Source: Thalassotalea litorea (GTDB taxonomy: Bacteria > Pseudomonadota > Gammaproteobacteria > Enterobacterales > Alteromonadaceae). From it: a stretch of 64,000 nt of DNA. Numbering within the stretch: position 1 is the first letter of the stretch; each line of letters begins with the position of its first letter. Below, in pieces: positions 9,936 through 18,255 of the stretch. The notes below the pieces were generated by a model that was given only the letters and a program-made list of their open reading frames with translations, was not told where the DNA came from and ran no database searches. Position numbers and translations under genes: made by a program. Location: contig NZ_VCBC01000004.1 of assembly GCF_005843925.1 (NCBI RefSeq), positions 62,001-126,000 on the forward strand. The letters are read 5' to 3'.

Positions 9936-11288
9936 TTATCGTATCATTAAGTACAATTCAGTATTGCCGCGAACTACGTTCAAAGCAACGACACCTTTTA
10001 CGCCTTCCAGAGCGCTTCTAAGTTGCGCTAAATTATTCACTTTTTTACGATTTACACCAATTATGGTATCGCCTTTTCTCAGGCCTACCGCTTGCGCCGC
10101 TGAATTTGCTTCCAGTGCAGATACCTCAACACCCTGATTGTTATCAGCACTGCTAAATTGTGCACCTTTTAACATTGGGTGCATGGTGGAAGCTGCAATA
10201 TTGGCATCGGCTGCGGGCTTCAATTTGGCGACTACTTGTTTCTCACGGCCATCGCGTAAAATCGTGAACTCAACTTCTTTACCGGCACCTATGGAACCTA
10301 TTTTGCCTCGGAGTTCGTTAAAGGTTTTGACCTGCTTGCCGTTAACCGCGATGATGATATCTCCGGCTTTGATTCCGGCTTTTTGCGCGGCGGAATCTGG
10401 GGCAACCTGACTGATAAAACCACCCTGATTGGTATCGAGATCCATCGCCTTCGCCAATTCGGCATTAATGCTATTACCGGTCACTCCGAGAACGCCGCGT
10501 CGCACCTCGCCAAACTCGATGATTTGGTTGGTCAGATTGCGCATCATATTTGAAGGGATGGCAAAACCTATCCCAACGTTACCACCATTTGGCCCTAATA
10601 TTGCGGTATTAATACCGATTAATTCGCCTTTGAGGTTGACCAGCGCGCCGCCGGAATTTCCTGAGTTAATTGCCGCATCTGTCTGGATGAAGTCTTCGAA
10701 ATTTTCAATGTTTAAACCACTTCGACCTAACGCCGAAACGATTCCGGAGGTCACGGTCTGACCGAGCCCAAATGGGCTACCAATGGCGACGGCAAAATCG
10801 CCAACACGAAGGTCATCGGAGTCTGCCAGTTTAATTTCGGTTAAGTCTTTTGCGGTTATTTGTAACAGGGCGATATCACTTTCTGCATCGCTACCGATTT
10901 TTTTCGCTTCAAATTGGCGACCATCTTTCAGGTTTACCTGAATTTCGTCAGCTTCGTCGACCACATGATTATTGGTGACGATGTAACCTTTTTTAGCGTC
11001 AATAATTACCCCAGAGCCTAAGCCGCGAAAAGGGCGCTCTTGGGGTTGTTGGCCACGACGTTGGCCAAAGAAGAATTTAAACGCATCGGGAATTTGCTGT
11101 TGCACTTCCTGAGTTCCGGCAACGGAGATACTGACCACTGCGGGCGTTGCTTCCTCTAGCATGGGAGCGAGACTCGGCATGGGTTCATCTTCGAAGAACT
11201 GCGGTAGCGCAGCAAAGCTGGTTGGCGCGGACAAGGCCAGAGTGCCAACGACAAGGGCGATAGAAGTTATAGAAGAGAGTTTTTTCAT
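9936..11288 (-). CDS. degQ: Periplasmic serine endoprotease DegQ/DegP
   Basis: HtrA-family protease and chaperone of the periplasm (450 residues). It has a signal peptide (1-27, cleavage after SFA), a trypsin-like domain with His108 (TNNHVV), Asp138 (SDIALL) and Ser212 (NSGNSGGAL), and two PDZ domains (about 255-350 and 365-445). The Q-linker loop after residue 60 (QQQIPDAFKFFFGQRRGQQ) is short, as in DegQ rather than DegP. Neighbours degS and zapG also match the degQ locus. A sigma-E-like -35 element lies upstream, so it may also play the DegP role. Confidence 0.93.
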   Translation of the reverse strand: MKKLSSITSIALVVGTLALSAPTSFAALPQFFEDEPMPSLAPMLEEATPAVVSISVAGTQEVQQQIPDAFKFFFGQRRGQQPQERPFRGLGSGVIIDAKKGYIVTNNHVVDEADEIQVNLKDGRQFEAKKIGSDAESDIALLQITAKDLTEIKLADSDDLRVGDFAVAIGSPFGLGQTVTSGIVSALGRSGLNIENFEDFIQTDAAINSGNSGGALVNLKGELIGINTAILGPNGGNVGIGFAIPSNMMRNLTNQIIEFGEVRRGVLGVTGNSINAELAKAMDLDTNQGGFISQVAPDSAAQKAGIKAGDIIIAVNGKQVKTFNELRGKIGSIGAGKEVEFTILRDGREKQVVAKLKPAADANIAASTMHPMLKGAQFSSADNNQGVEVSALEANSAAQAVGLRKGDTIIGVNRKKVNNLAQLRSALEGVKGVVALNVVRGNTELYLMIR

Positions 11289-11414
11289 AGGTTAAGAGAC
11301 TCCAAAATTCACTGCAAAACTTGCAACAATAGCGTCGGATAGCCGGTGTTGACTTCCGTTCGCGAATTATTATTTATTAGTAAAATACATGGGCGCTATT
11401 CGCTCCATGAATTT

Positions 11415-11442
11415 AAAGACTCAGGGCTCTGAAGAAAGTTCC
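11415..11442 (-). promoter_or_regulatory. Candidate sigma-E promoter of degQ
   Basis: On the minus strand GGAACTT (11436-11442) equals the sigma-E -35 consensus. After 16 bases comes TCTTT (11415-11419), a partial match to the TCTGA-type -10. The expected transcript start is about 120 bases before the degQ ATG. The -35 lies inside the loop of an inverted repeat GGCTCTGA/TCAGAGCC (11425-11432, 11445-11452). Seen by eye; the -10 is weak. Confidence 0.5.
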
Positions 11443-11476
11443 TATCAGAGCCGTAGGTAAATGTAACGAATTGTTT

Positions 11477-11893
11477 TTATTTGTCAAATAGACCGCTCGG
11501 ATCAGAGGAGTAGTCACGAGGTGCTTCGGTGAGGTTTTCAACTTTCTTTTTACGACGCTGCAGTTTTGCTACCGCTTGTAATTCAGCTTCGGTTTCAGCG
11601 CCAAAAAACGGCATACCATTGGTTTCCTGATTGACTTTGTTTAATAAATCAGTGCTCTTTTCCATCTGTAACATTGCCTTGGTACAGGCAGCATTCATTT
11701 GTCCAAGCAGTTCCATAGAACTTTTCAGATGTACGGCGACGTCTTGTTGATAGGACTCCATTGAAGAACGACGTTGCTCGACTTCTTTCTCTAAACGTTG
11801 ATTTTCCTGACTGGAACTAGACAACAAACGTGTCGCGACAATACCGATAATTAAACCTGCGACAAAGATACTTAGCGAAATAATGATATCCAT
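11477..11893 (-). CDS. zapG: YhcB/ZapG-family division protein (DUF1043)
   Basis: Inner-membrane protein of 138 residues: one N-terminal transmembrane helix (about 3-24, IISLSIFVAGLIIGIVATRLL), a coiled-coil segment (about 30-95, rich in E, Q and L) and a charged disordered tail with the family-typical DYSSDPSGLF near the C-terminus. The E. coli homologue YhcB (ZapG) connects division with envelope synthesis. The location between degQ and the divergent zapE is the same as in E. coli. Confidence 0.88.
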   Translation of the reverse strand: MDIIISLSIFVAGLIIGIVATRLLSSSSQENQRLEKEVEQRRSSMESYQQDVAVHLKSSMELLGQMNAACTKAMLQMEKSTDLLNKVNQETNGMPFFGAETEAELQAVAKLQRRKKKVENLTEAPRDYSSDPSGLFDK

Positions 11894-12092
11894 ATTTTAC
11901 CCTTATAATTGCGATATGTGCGGTGAACAACTGCAGATAATACCAAACCACTTTGCGTAAACCAGTTGAATGCCATGCATAATCGGAATTTAATCTGGAA
12001 GCCTGGTATAAAAACAACAGTGCCACTTGTTCTTATATTCTTCTATAATAGCCGCAAATTGACTTCAGTACATTAACTTATTTAGCAAACAC

Positions 12093-12109
12093 GGCTGGTA
12101 AAACCAGCC
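12093..12109 (+). promoter_or_regulatory. Hairpin just before the zapE start
   Basis: GGCTGGT-AAA-ACCAGCC is a perfect 7-bp hairpin ending 6 bases before the ATG at 12116, where a Shine-Dalgarno sequence would be expected. No other clear ribosome-binding site is seen, so the hairpin may limit translation. Confidence 0.4.
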
Positions 12110-12115
12110 CTGTAG

Positions 12116-13237
12116 ATGATTATGCTTCAGCTTACTCCGATCCAAAAATACCAACAAGATTTGCAACGCGAAGATTTCAGCCATGACACTGCGCAGGAAA
12201 ATGCCATTCGGCATTTGCAACGCCTATTTGATGACTTGCTGGTGCAACCGGTCGCCGTCAGTGGTTTTAAGAAAGTCTGGTCTGGCTGGAAAAAAGTGTA
12301 TCGCAAAAATACGCCAAGCCGAATCAAGGGTCTGTATTTCTGGGGTGGTGTTGGGCGAGGTAAAACCTATTTGGTTGACACTTTTTACGATTGCTTGCCG
12401 TTTGAGAATAAAATGCGAGTGCATTTTCATCGCTTTATGCATCGCGTTCACCAGGAAATGAAAGGCCTGTCAGGGCAATCGGATCCGTTAAAAATTATCG
12501 CCAAAAAATTTGCCGAAGAAACGCGAATAATCTGCTTTGATGAATTTTTCGTATCGGATATCACCGATGCAATGATTCTGGGTACCCTGTTTGAGTATCT
12601 CTTCGCGGAAAACGTGACTTTGGTGGCAACCTCAAACATTATTCCCGATGACCTTTACCGCAACGGCTTGCAACGCGCCAGATTTCTCCCCGCAATCAAA
12701 TTGATTAACGAACATACCGATGTGGTTAACGTTGACAGTGGCGTTGATTATCGTTTGCGCACCTTGCAACAGGCGAACCTGTTTCACCATCCCAATGATC
12801 AAACAGCCGCGAATAACTTAGATCAGTATTTCCAGCAGCTCGCACCAGAGCAGGGACAGCAAGCTAAGCTTATTGAAATCAACAATCGCCAATTAACCAC
12901 GATTAAAGAAGCCGATGGTATTGTGTATTTTGACTTCCATGAATTATGCGAGACTGCGCGCAGTCAAACCGATTACATGGAAATTTCGAGACTATATCAA
13001 ACCGTATTGCTTGCGGACGTCAAAGCCATGGGACAAAACAATGATGATGCTGCTCGTCGTTTTATCGCGTTGGTAGACGAATTTTATGAACGCAAAGTTA
13101 AGTTGATTATTTCGGCTGAAGCGGCAATGGAAGATTTATATCAGACGGGCACGCTGAGCTTCGAATTTAAACGTTGCCTGAGTCGATTGCAGGAAATGCA
13201 GTCACTGGATTACCTCGCGGCGGAACATATACCTTAA
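12116..13237 (+). CDS. zapE: Cell division ATPase ZapE (AFG1-like)
   Basis: AAA-type ATPase of the AFG1/YhcM family (373 residues) that associates with the Z-ring and affects FtsZ under stress in E. coli. Walker A is GGVGRGKT (77-84) and Walker B IICFDE (138-143), followed by FFVSDITDA, a family hallmark. SRLQEMQS and YL near the C-terminus are also typical. ATGs at 12116 and 12122 are both possible, and neither has a clear ribosome-binding site. It is divergent from zapG and precedes rplM without a clear terminator. Confidence 0.93.
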   Translation: MIMLQLTPIQKYQQDLQREDFSHDTAQENAIRHLQRLFDDLLVQPVAVSGFKKVWSGWKKVYRKNTPSRIKGLYFWGGVGRGKTYLVDTFYDCLPFENKMRVHFHRFMHRVHQEMKGLSGQSDPLKIIAKKFAEETRIICFDEFFVSDITDAMILGTLFEYLFAENVTLVATSNIIPDDLYRNGLQRARFLPAIKLINEHTDVVNVDSGVDYRLRTLQQANLFHHPNDQTAANNLDQYFQQLAPEQGQQAKLIEINNRQLTTIKEADGIVYFDFHELCETARSQTDYMEISRLYQTVLLADVKAMGQNNDDAARRFIALVDEFYERKVKLIISAEAAMEDLYQTGTLSFEFKRCLSRLQEMQSLDYLAAEHIP

Positions 13238-13348
13238 CCAGACCGTTGTAACACTCCATTAAGGTCGATGATAACCTGCAGTTTCGGGTACAAATAACGT
13301 GGAAGTTCCTTAAAGGGCACTTTTTTTCACTTTGTTTGAAATTTATAC

Positions 13349-13377
13349 GTGATCTTTTCGATAAATTTCTCTATAAT
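13349..13377 (+). promoter_or_regulatory. Promoter of rplM-rpsI
   Basis: A perfect TATAAT (13372-13377) is followed by a GC-rich discriminator (TCGCGCC). The -35 at 17 bases, GTGATC (13349-13354), is weak. An AT-rich tract with an eight-T run (13320-13327) upstream may act as an UP element. This is typical of ribosomal protein promoters. Confidence 0.6.
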
Positions 13378-13383
13378 TCGCGC

Positions 13384-13513
13384 CTCCCAACGTTACAACG
13401 CCTGTTTTCAGGCATCGGACTCGATACTCGAAGGGGTAATAGCGAAGTCTTAATTAACCGGTAGATAAATCATCTACCATTTAATGTAACTTTTTAATAA
13501 ATGGGTTTTTTTA
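13384..13513 (+). promoter_or_regulatory. rplM 5' leader, possible L13 autoregulatory element
   Basis: About 130 untranslated bases lie between the promoter and rplM. They hold a hairpin GCCTG-TTTT-CAGGC (13400-13413) and a possible longer pairing GACTCG...CGAAGTC further on. In E. coli L13 represses its own rplM-rpsI mRNA through a structured leader. Whether this leader has the same fold is inference. Confidence 0.4.
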
Positions 13514-13942
13514 ATGAAAACTTTTGTAGCTAAGCCAGAAAGCGTTCAACGCGAATGGTTTGTAGTGGACGCTGAAGGTAAAACTTTAGGTCGTATCGCT
13601 ACTGAGATTGCTCGTCGTTTACGTGGTAAGCACAAGCCAGAATATACTCCTCACGCTGACACCGGTGATTACATCGTTGTTGTTAACGCTGAGAAAGTTC
13701 ACGTTACTGGTAACAAAGCGAAAGGTAAAATTTACTACTCGCATACTGAGTTCCCTGGTGGTTTGAAGCAGATTAGTTTTGAAAAACTAATCGAGAAAGC
13801 GCCTGAGCGTGCAATTGAGTTTGCAGTAAAAGGCATGTTACCTAAAGGTCCTCTAGGCCGTGACATGTATCGTAAATTAAAAGTGTATGCTGGCCCTGAG
13901 CACAAGCATGCGGCACAACAACCTAAAGTTTTGGAGCTTTAA
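13514..13942 (+). CDS. rplM: 50S ribosomal protein L13
   Basis: Large-subunit ribosomal protein that binds 23S rRNA early in assembly. The 142 residues equal the E. coli length. Recognisable segments are [49 protein letters not shown] and the C-terminal [16 protein letters not shown]. Codon use (many GGT, CGT, GTT, AAA) is that of a highly expressed gene. It lies 3 bases before rpsI in a two-gene operon. Confidence 0.98.
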   Translation: MKTFVAKPESVQREWFVVDAEGKTLGRIATEIARRLRGKHKPEYTPHADTGDYIVVVNAEKVHVTGNKAKGKIYYSHTEFPGGLKQISFEKLIEKAPERAIEFAVKGMLPKGPLGRDMYRKLKVYAGPEHKHAAQQPKVLEL

Positions 13943-13945
13943 GCA

Positions 13946-14338
13946 ATGGCTGATAATCAATATTACGGTACTGGTCGTCGCAAGAGCTCTACTGCTCGTG
14001 TGTTCTTGAAAGCTGGTAACGGTACCATCACTATAAACAAAAAAGATATCTCCGAATATTTTGGTCGTGAAACTGCTCGCATGGTTGTTCGTCAGCCACT
14101 TGAGCTTGTCGACATGACTGAAAAGTTTGACCTTAACATCACTGTTGTTGGTGGTGGTATTTCTGGTCAAGCCGGTGCTATCCGTCACGGTATCACTCGT
14201 GCACTTATGCAATTTGACGAAACTCTTCGCAGCGGTCTTCGTGGCGCTGGTTTCGTTACTCGTGATGCTCGTAAAGTTGAACGTAAGAAAGTTGGTTTAC
14301 ACAAAGCGCGTAAGCGTCCACAATTCTCAAAACGTTAA
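13946..14338 (+). CDS. rpsI: 30S ribosomal protein S9
   Basis: Small-subunit protein whose C-terminal tail reaches the P-site tRNA. The 130 residues match E. coli in length. The start [16 protein letters not shown] and the basic end [16 protein letters not shown] with the invariant terminal KR are present. It is the second gene of the rplM operon and is followed within about 16 bases by an intrinsic terminator. Confidence 0.98.
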   Translation: MADNQYYGTGRRKSSTARVFLKAGNGTITINKKDISEYFGRETARMVVRQPLELVDMTEKFDLNITVVGGGISGQAGAIRHGITRALMQFDETLRSGLRGAGFVTRDARKVERKKVGLHKARKRPQFSKR

Positions 14339-14353
14339 TTTTACTACGTGTTC

Positions 14354-14382
14354 AAAAAAGCCGGTCTTTACCGGCTTTTTTT
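14354..14382 (+). terminator. Terminator of rplM-rpsI
   Basis: AAAAAAGCCGGT and ACCGGCTTTTTTT pair around a CTTT loop and end in seven T, 16 bases after the rpsI stop. Confidence 0.93.
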
Positions 14383-14697
14383 ATGAGCAAATTTTGTCTG
14401 GATATTTTGTTTTAACGGTATCGTCCGATCAACATCGACCCTAAAGTTACCCAATCGCGATTGGACTTGCATCGACCGCTATGCAATTGTGTTATTCCAT
14501 AGATGAATCCATCCGATCCCGTATTTGTATTCCTTTTCAATCAGTTACCGAACGGTAATGATTCCATGTCACGCTTGTTTTGAGGCGCCAACGGACAGTT
14601 GCTGAAATCTTAATCAATGGTGTTTGCCGATTGTTGAATATTGATTTTGAATGTTTTCTCTATTTTCGAGTTTCTCGCCTCTGTTTATTGTTTTACC
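14383..14697. other. Intergenic region before petABC with two perfect palindromes
   Basis: About 315 bases without a convincing ORF. It contains CCAATCGCGATTGG (14451-14464, 14 bp, no spacer) and TTACCG-AA-CGGTAA (14545-14558). Both look like dimeric regulator sites of unknown ownership; the second has the form of a TetR-type operator. They lie about 235 and 140 bases upstream of the petABC promoter. Confidence 0.5.
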
Positions 14698-14726
14698 TTG
14701 TAAAAAAACGGCTATTTCATTATCAT
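14698..14726 (+). promoter_or_regulatory. Promoter of petABC
   Basis: TTGTAA (14698-14703), a 17-base spacer and TATCAT (14721-14726) make a good sigma-70 match. The leader to the petA ATG is then about 110 bases. Confidence 0.6.
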
Positions 14727-14841
14727 AGGCAAAATTTTTTAGTCCCTTAAATACCTTGAAAGCACTCAGCTAATTCATCGTTGTAAAGGGAATGAAATAA
14801 ATACTTAAAATTTATTGTCTAGTTAATAATGGAGAGATGGA

Positions 14842-15432
14842 ATGAGCAATGCGCCCGTGAATAACGGCCGTCGACGCTTTCTGACAGTCGCTACTTCGGT
14901 AGTAGGCGGAGCAGGTGTTGTTGGTGCAGCTGTGCCTTTCATTGCTTCCTGGAACCCGAGCGCGAAAGCAAAAGCCGCCGGTGCACCTGTGGAAGTTAAT
15001 ATCAGTAAAATTGCGACTGGCCAGTTGGTTCGCACAAATTATCGCGGTAAGCCGGTGTATATTGTGCGTCGTGGTCAAGACGTAATTGACGCTTTAGGTG
15101 GTCATGAAGACCAGCTAAGCGATCCGCAATCCGATGAAGCGCAACAGCCGGAATACGCGCAAAATCAATATCGCTCCATTAATCCAGAGTATCTGGTTGC
15201 TGAGGGTGTCTGTACACACTTAGGTTGTGCTCCTTCCTATAAAAAGGGAGATTTCGCAGAGCAGGTTGAAGGCGTCGATTATGGCTTCTTTTGCCCATGC
15301 CACGGTTCCAAGTTTGATATGGCAGGCCGAGTATTCTCAGGTGTCCCTGCGCCATTGAACCTTGTCGTTCCTAAGCATTCATTCTTAGATGACAACACCT
15401 TGATCATCGGTATTGATGAAGGAGATGCCTAA
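14842..15432 (+). CDS. petA: Ubiquinol-cytochrome c reductase Rieske iron-sulfur subunit
   Basis: Rieske 2Fe-2S subunit of the cytochrome bc1 complex (196 residues), which passes electrons from ubiquinol to cytochrome c1. A twin-arginine export signal and anchor is seen at 9-37 (GRRRFLTVATS, then a hydrophobic stretch). The cluster ligands are CTHLGC (Cys124, His126, plus the disulfide Cys129) and CPCH (Cys151, Cys153, His154). The stop overlaps the petB start by one base. E. coli lacks this complex, so the operon sets the host apart from enterobacteria. Confidence 0.97.
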   Translation: MSNAPVNNGRRRFLTVATSVVGGAGVVGAAVPFIASWNPSAKAKAAGAPVEVNISKIATGQLVRTNYRGKPVYIVRRGQDVIDALGGHEDQLSDPQSDEAQQPEYAQNQYRSINPEYLVAEGVCTHLGCAPSYKKGDFAEQVEGVDYGFFCPCHGSKFDMAGRVFSGVPAPLNLVVPKHSFLDDNTLIIGIDEGDA

Positions 15433-16694
15433 TGTTTGCTAATTTCATGGCTTGGATAGACAAGCGACTACCGGTTACTGAAGCGTGGAACAAACACGTT
15501 GGTCAGTATCCGGCTCCAAAAAACTTTAACTTTTGGTACTTTTTTGGCTCACTCGCCATGCTAGTACTCGTTAACCAAATCGTAACTGGTATTTGGTTAA
15601 CAATGAATTACGAACCATCGGGTGACGGCGCATTTGCATCGGTTGAGTACATTATGCGAGACGTTGATTACGGGTGGTTATTGCGATACATGCATTCTAC
15701 CGGTGCATCGGCATTCTTTATCGTCATATACCTGCATATGTTCCGTGGTCTAATGTACGGTTCTTACCAGAAGCCTCGTGAGCTATTGTGGATCTTCGGT
15801 ATGTTGATCTTCTTGGTTCTAATGGCTGAAGCCTTTATGGGTTACTTATTACCTTGGGGTAATATGTCATACTGGGGCGCGCAGGTAATCATTTCCCTGT
15901 TTGGTGCGATACCTGTGATTGGTGAAGACCTTACAACCTGGATCCGAGGCGACTATGTAATCTCCGGCGCGACATTAAACCGCTTCTTCGCATTACACGT
16001 TATTGCGTTGCCATTGGTGCTTGTGGTTCTGGTGTTCCTTCATATTCTTGCCTTGCATGAAGTGGGTTCTAATAACCCGGAAGGCACTGATATCAAAAAG
16101 CCAAAAGGCAGTGTTCCAGAATCCGAACAAAGTCCGTTTAAATACCATGAAAGCTATACGCAAAAATACGACATCGTCGATGCGGTACCTTTCCACCCGT
16201 ATTACTCGGTAAAAGATATTATGGGCGTGGTTGGTTTCTTACTATTATTCTGTTGGGTAATGTTTTTTGCTCCAGAAGGTGGCGGTTACTTCTTAGAAGC
16301 GCCGAACTTTGAACCGGCAAATGGTTTGAAAACCCCTGAACATATTGTTCCGGTTTGGTATTTTGGTCCGTTCTACACCATATTGCGTGTAATTCCAGAC
16401 AAATTACTTGGTATGGTCGGTATGTTTGCCGCGATTGGTATGTTATTTGCCTTGCCTTGGTTCGACCGTGGTACTGTGCGTTCATTCCGATATCGTAGCA
16501 AGTGGCATCTGCTAAACTTAATCCAATTTTCAGTTTGTTTTGTTATTCTTGGTGTCTTGGGTACCATGCCAGCATCTGATCTCGCCAACTTGGTTGGTCG
16601 AATTGCGTCATTAGGTTATTTTGGTTTCTTCATTGCGCTTTGGTTCTATTCTAAAGGCGAAGATACTAAGCCAGTACCGGAAAGGATATCTTAA
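15432..16694 (+). CDS. petB: Cytochrome b of the bc1 complex
   Basis: Membrane core subunit carrying two b hemes and the quinol oxidation and reduction sites. The 420 residues form a full-length cytochrome b with eight transmembrane helices. Heme-ligating histidines lie in helices two and four (MHSTGASAFFIVIYLHMFRG and HVIALPLVLVVLVFLHILALH regions), and the quinol-oxidation motif PEHIVPVWYF, a bacterial PEWY-like segment, is present. GNMSYWGAQV is the conserved cd-loop. It is co-transcribed with petA and petC. Confidence 0.97.
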   Translation: MFANFMAWIDKRLPVTEAWNKHVGQYPAPKNFNFWYFFGSLAMLVLVNQIVTGIWLTMNYEPSGDGAFASVEYIMRDVDYGWLLRYMHSTGASAFFIVIYLHMFRGLMYGSYQKPRELLWIFGMLIFLVLMAEAFMGYLLPWGNMSYWGAQVIISLFGAIPVIGEDLTTWIRGDYVISGATLNRFFALHVIALPLVLVVLVFLHILALHEVGSNNPEGTDIKKPKGSVPESEQSPFKYHESYTQKYDIVDAVPFHPYYSVKDIMGVVGFLLLFCWVMFFAPEGGGYFLEAPNFEPANGLKTPEHIVPVWYFGPFYTILRVIPDKLLGMVGMFAAIGMLFALPWFDRGTVRSFRYRSKWHLLNLIQFSVCFVILGVLGTMPASDLANLVGRIASLGYFGFFIALWFYSKGEDTKPVPERIS

Positions 16695-16696
16695 TA

Positions 16697-17449
16697 ATGA
16701 AAAAAGTATTAGTAACCCTATTATGTGTATTCCCGGCAATGGTATTTGCCGCTGGTGGCAACATTCCACTAGATAAAGCGAATAACGATATTACCGATAA
16801 AGCTTCGTTGCGCAATGGCGCTGAAACCTTTATGAATTCTTGTTTAGGTTGCCATTCATTAAAATATCAACGCTATAACCGTACCTTTGCGGATTTAGGT
16901 ATTGATGAAAAAGAAGGCATCGAAACCTTGATGTTTACCGGTGAAAAGCCGGGCGATCACATCACCAATAATATGCCAGAGGCAGAAGCTGCTGCCTGGT
17001 TTGGTGCTGCGCCACCTGATCTGACTTTGGTCGCTCGCTCTCGCAAAGGTGCAGACTGGATTTACACGTATTTACGTGGTTTCTATGTCGACCCGGAACG
17101 TCCTTTTGGCGTAAACAATATCGTCTTTAAAGATGTGGGTATGCCGCACGTATTTCAAAACCTGCAAGGCGTGCAGGAATTGAGTGATGACGCAAAAGCC
17201 ATGCTGGCACTGCCAACGAAAGAGCAGCGTCCGCTAAGCAGTGATGATTTAGTGATGGTGCAAGAAGGCACGATGACAGCGGCAGAATATGACACTATGG
17301 TTCGCGATTTAGCTAACTTTTTGGAATATACCGGTGAGCCATCGAAAGTTGACCGCATCCGTCTTGGCTATTGGGTGATGGGCTTCTTGGTTATTCTGTT
17401 TATCTTGAGCTACTTGCTGAAGAAAGAATACTGGCGTGACGTTCACTAA
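16697..17449 (+). CDS. petC: Cytochrome c1 of the bc1 complex
   Basis: The 250-residue heme c subunit passes electrons to soluble or membrane cytochrome c. It has a signal peptide (1-18, after VFA), a heme-binding CLGCH (Cys49, Cys52, His53) and a C-terminal membrane anchor (about 220-240, ending in KKEYWRDVH). GMPHVFQNLQG carries the likely axial methionine region. It begins 2 bases after petB and is followed by a long hairpin terminator, ending the operon. Confidence 0.96.
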   Translation: MKKVLVTLLCVFPAMVFAAGGNIPLDKANNDITDKASLRNGAETFMNSCLGCHSLKYQRYNRTFADLGIDEKEGIETLMFTGEKPGDHITNNMPEAEAAAWFGAAPPDLTLVARSRKGADWIYTYLRGFYVDPERPFGVNNIVFKDVGMPHVFQNLQGVQELSDDAKAMLALPTKEQRPLSSDDLVMVQEGTMTAAEYDTMVRDLANFLEYTGEPSKVDRIRLGYWVMGFLVILFILSYLLKKEYWRDVH

Positions 17450-17488
17450 TTTATTTCGCCCTGACACGTTAAGTTAGGGCAAAATTCA

Positions 17489-17534
17489 GGGGCTATACTA
17501 ATATCGAGATAGGGATATTAGTTTCAGCCCCTTT
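17489..17534 (+). terminator. Terminator of petABC
   Basis: Two stacked stems: GGGGCT (17489-17494) with AGCCCC (17526-17531), and ACTAATATC (17497-17505) with GATATTAGT (17514-17522), around GAGATAGG. A short TTT follows, so read-through to sspA is possible. Confidence 0.7.
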
Positions 17535-17594
17535 GTCGTATCAGGTCTTTTTCTTAAACCGATACTTTTTAATAAGAATATTTTTGGAGGATAT

Positions 17595-18236
17595 ATGGCT
17601 GTAGCCGCAAACAAACGCTCTGTCATGACTTTGTTTTCACACGCCGATGATATGTACAGTCATCAAACACGTATCGTGTTGGCTGAGAAAGGCGTCGGTG
17701 TGGATATCCACTTGGTGGACATGGATAACCTTCCTGAAGATTTAATTGATTTAAATCCATATGGAACTGTCCCAACTCTTATTGATCGTGAATTGGCGTT
17801 ATATGAAGCCAAGATCATTATGGAGTATTTAGATGAACGATTCCCTCATCCGCCATTAATGCCTGTATATCCTGTTTCTCGCGGCCGTAGCCGTTTGATG
17901 ATGCATCGCATTGAAAACGACTGGTATACCTTAGCGGTTAAGATTTTAAATGGTTCTGCTGCACAAGCGGAATCTGCGCGTAATGAGTTACGTGAGAGCT
18001 TGTTATCAATTGCTCCGATTCTAAACGAAGCGCCTTACTTTATGAGCGAAGAGTTTAGTTTGGTAGATTGTTACCTGGCACCACTATTGTGGCGTCTTCC
18101 GGCATTTGGCATCGAGCTTTCTGGCCAAGGTAGCAAAGAGTTAAAGTCTTACATGTTACGCCTGTTTGATCGCGAATCGTTCCAGGCGTCTTTAACGGAA
18201 GCGGAACGCGAGTTGCGCTTCGGTCACCCAGCTTAG
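17595..18236 (+). CDS. sspA: Stringent starvation protein A
   Basis: RNA polymerase-associated protein with a glutathione S-transferase fold (213 residues) that affects stationary-phase and stress transcription. The N-terminal thioredoxin-like part includes MTLFSHADDMYSHQTRIVLAEK and NPYGTVPTLIDRELALYE; the C-terminal part is all-helical. The catalytic residue of true glutathione transferases is missing, as expected for SspA. GGAGG lies before the ATG. Together with sspB, 19 bases further on, it forms the usual pair. Confidence 0.95.
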   Translation: MAVAANKRSVMTLFSHADDMYSHQTRIVLAEKGVGVDIHLVDMDNLPEDLIDLNPYGTVPTLIDRELALYEAKIIMEYLDERFPHPPLMPVYPVSRGRSRLMMHRIENDWYTLAVKILNGSAAQAESARNELRESLLSIAPILNEAPYFMSEEFSLVDCYLAPLLWRLPAFGIELSGQGSKELKSYMLRLFDRESFQASLTEAERELRFGHPA

Positions 18237-18255
18237 TATAGTTCTCTGTAGTAGT

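Noticed and set aside
13303..13309. A second GGAACTT on the minus strand, upstream of rplM.
   Set aside because: It reads towards zapE in antisense; the -10 position is CGAAA and no gene follows in that direction.
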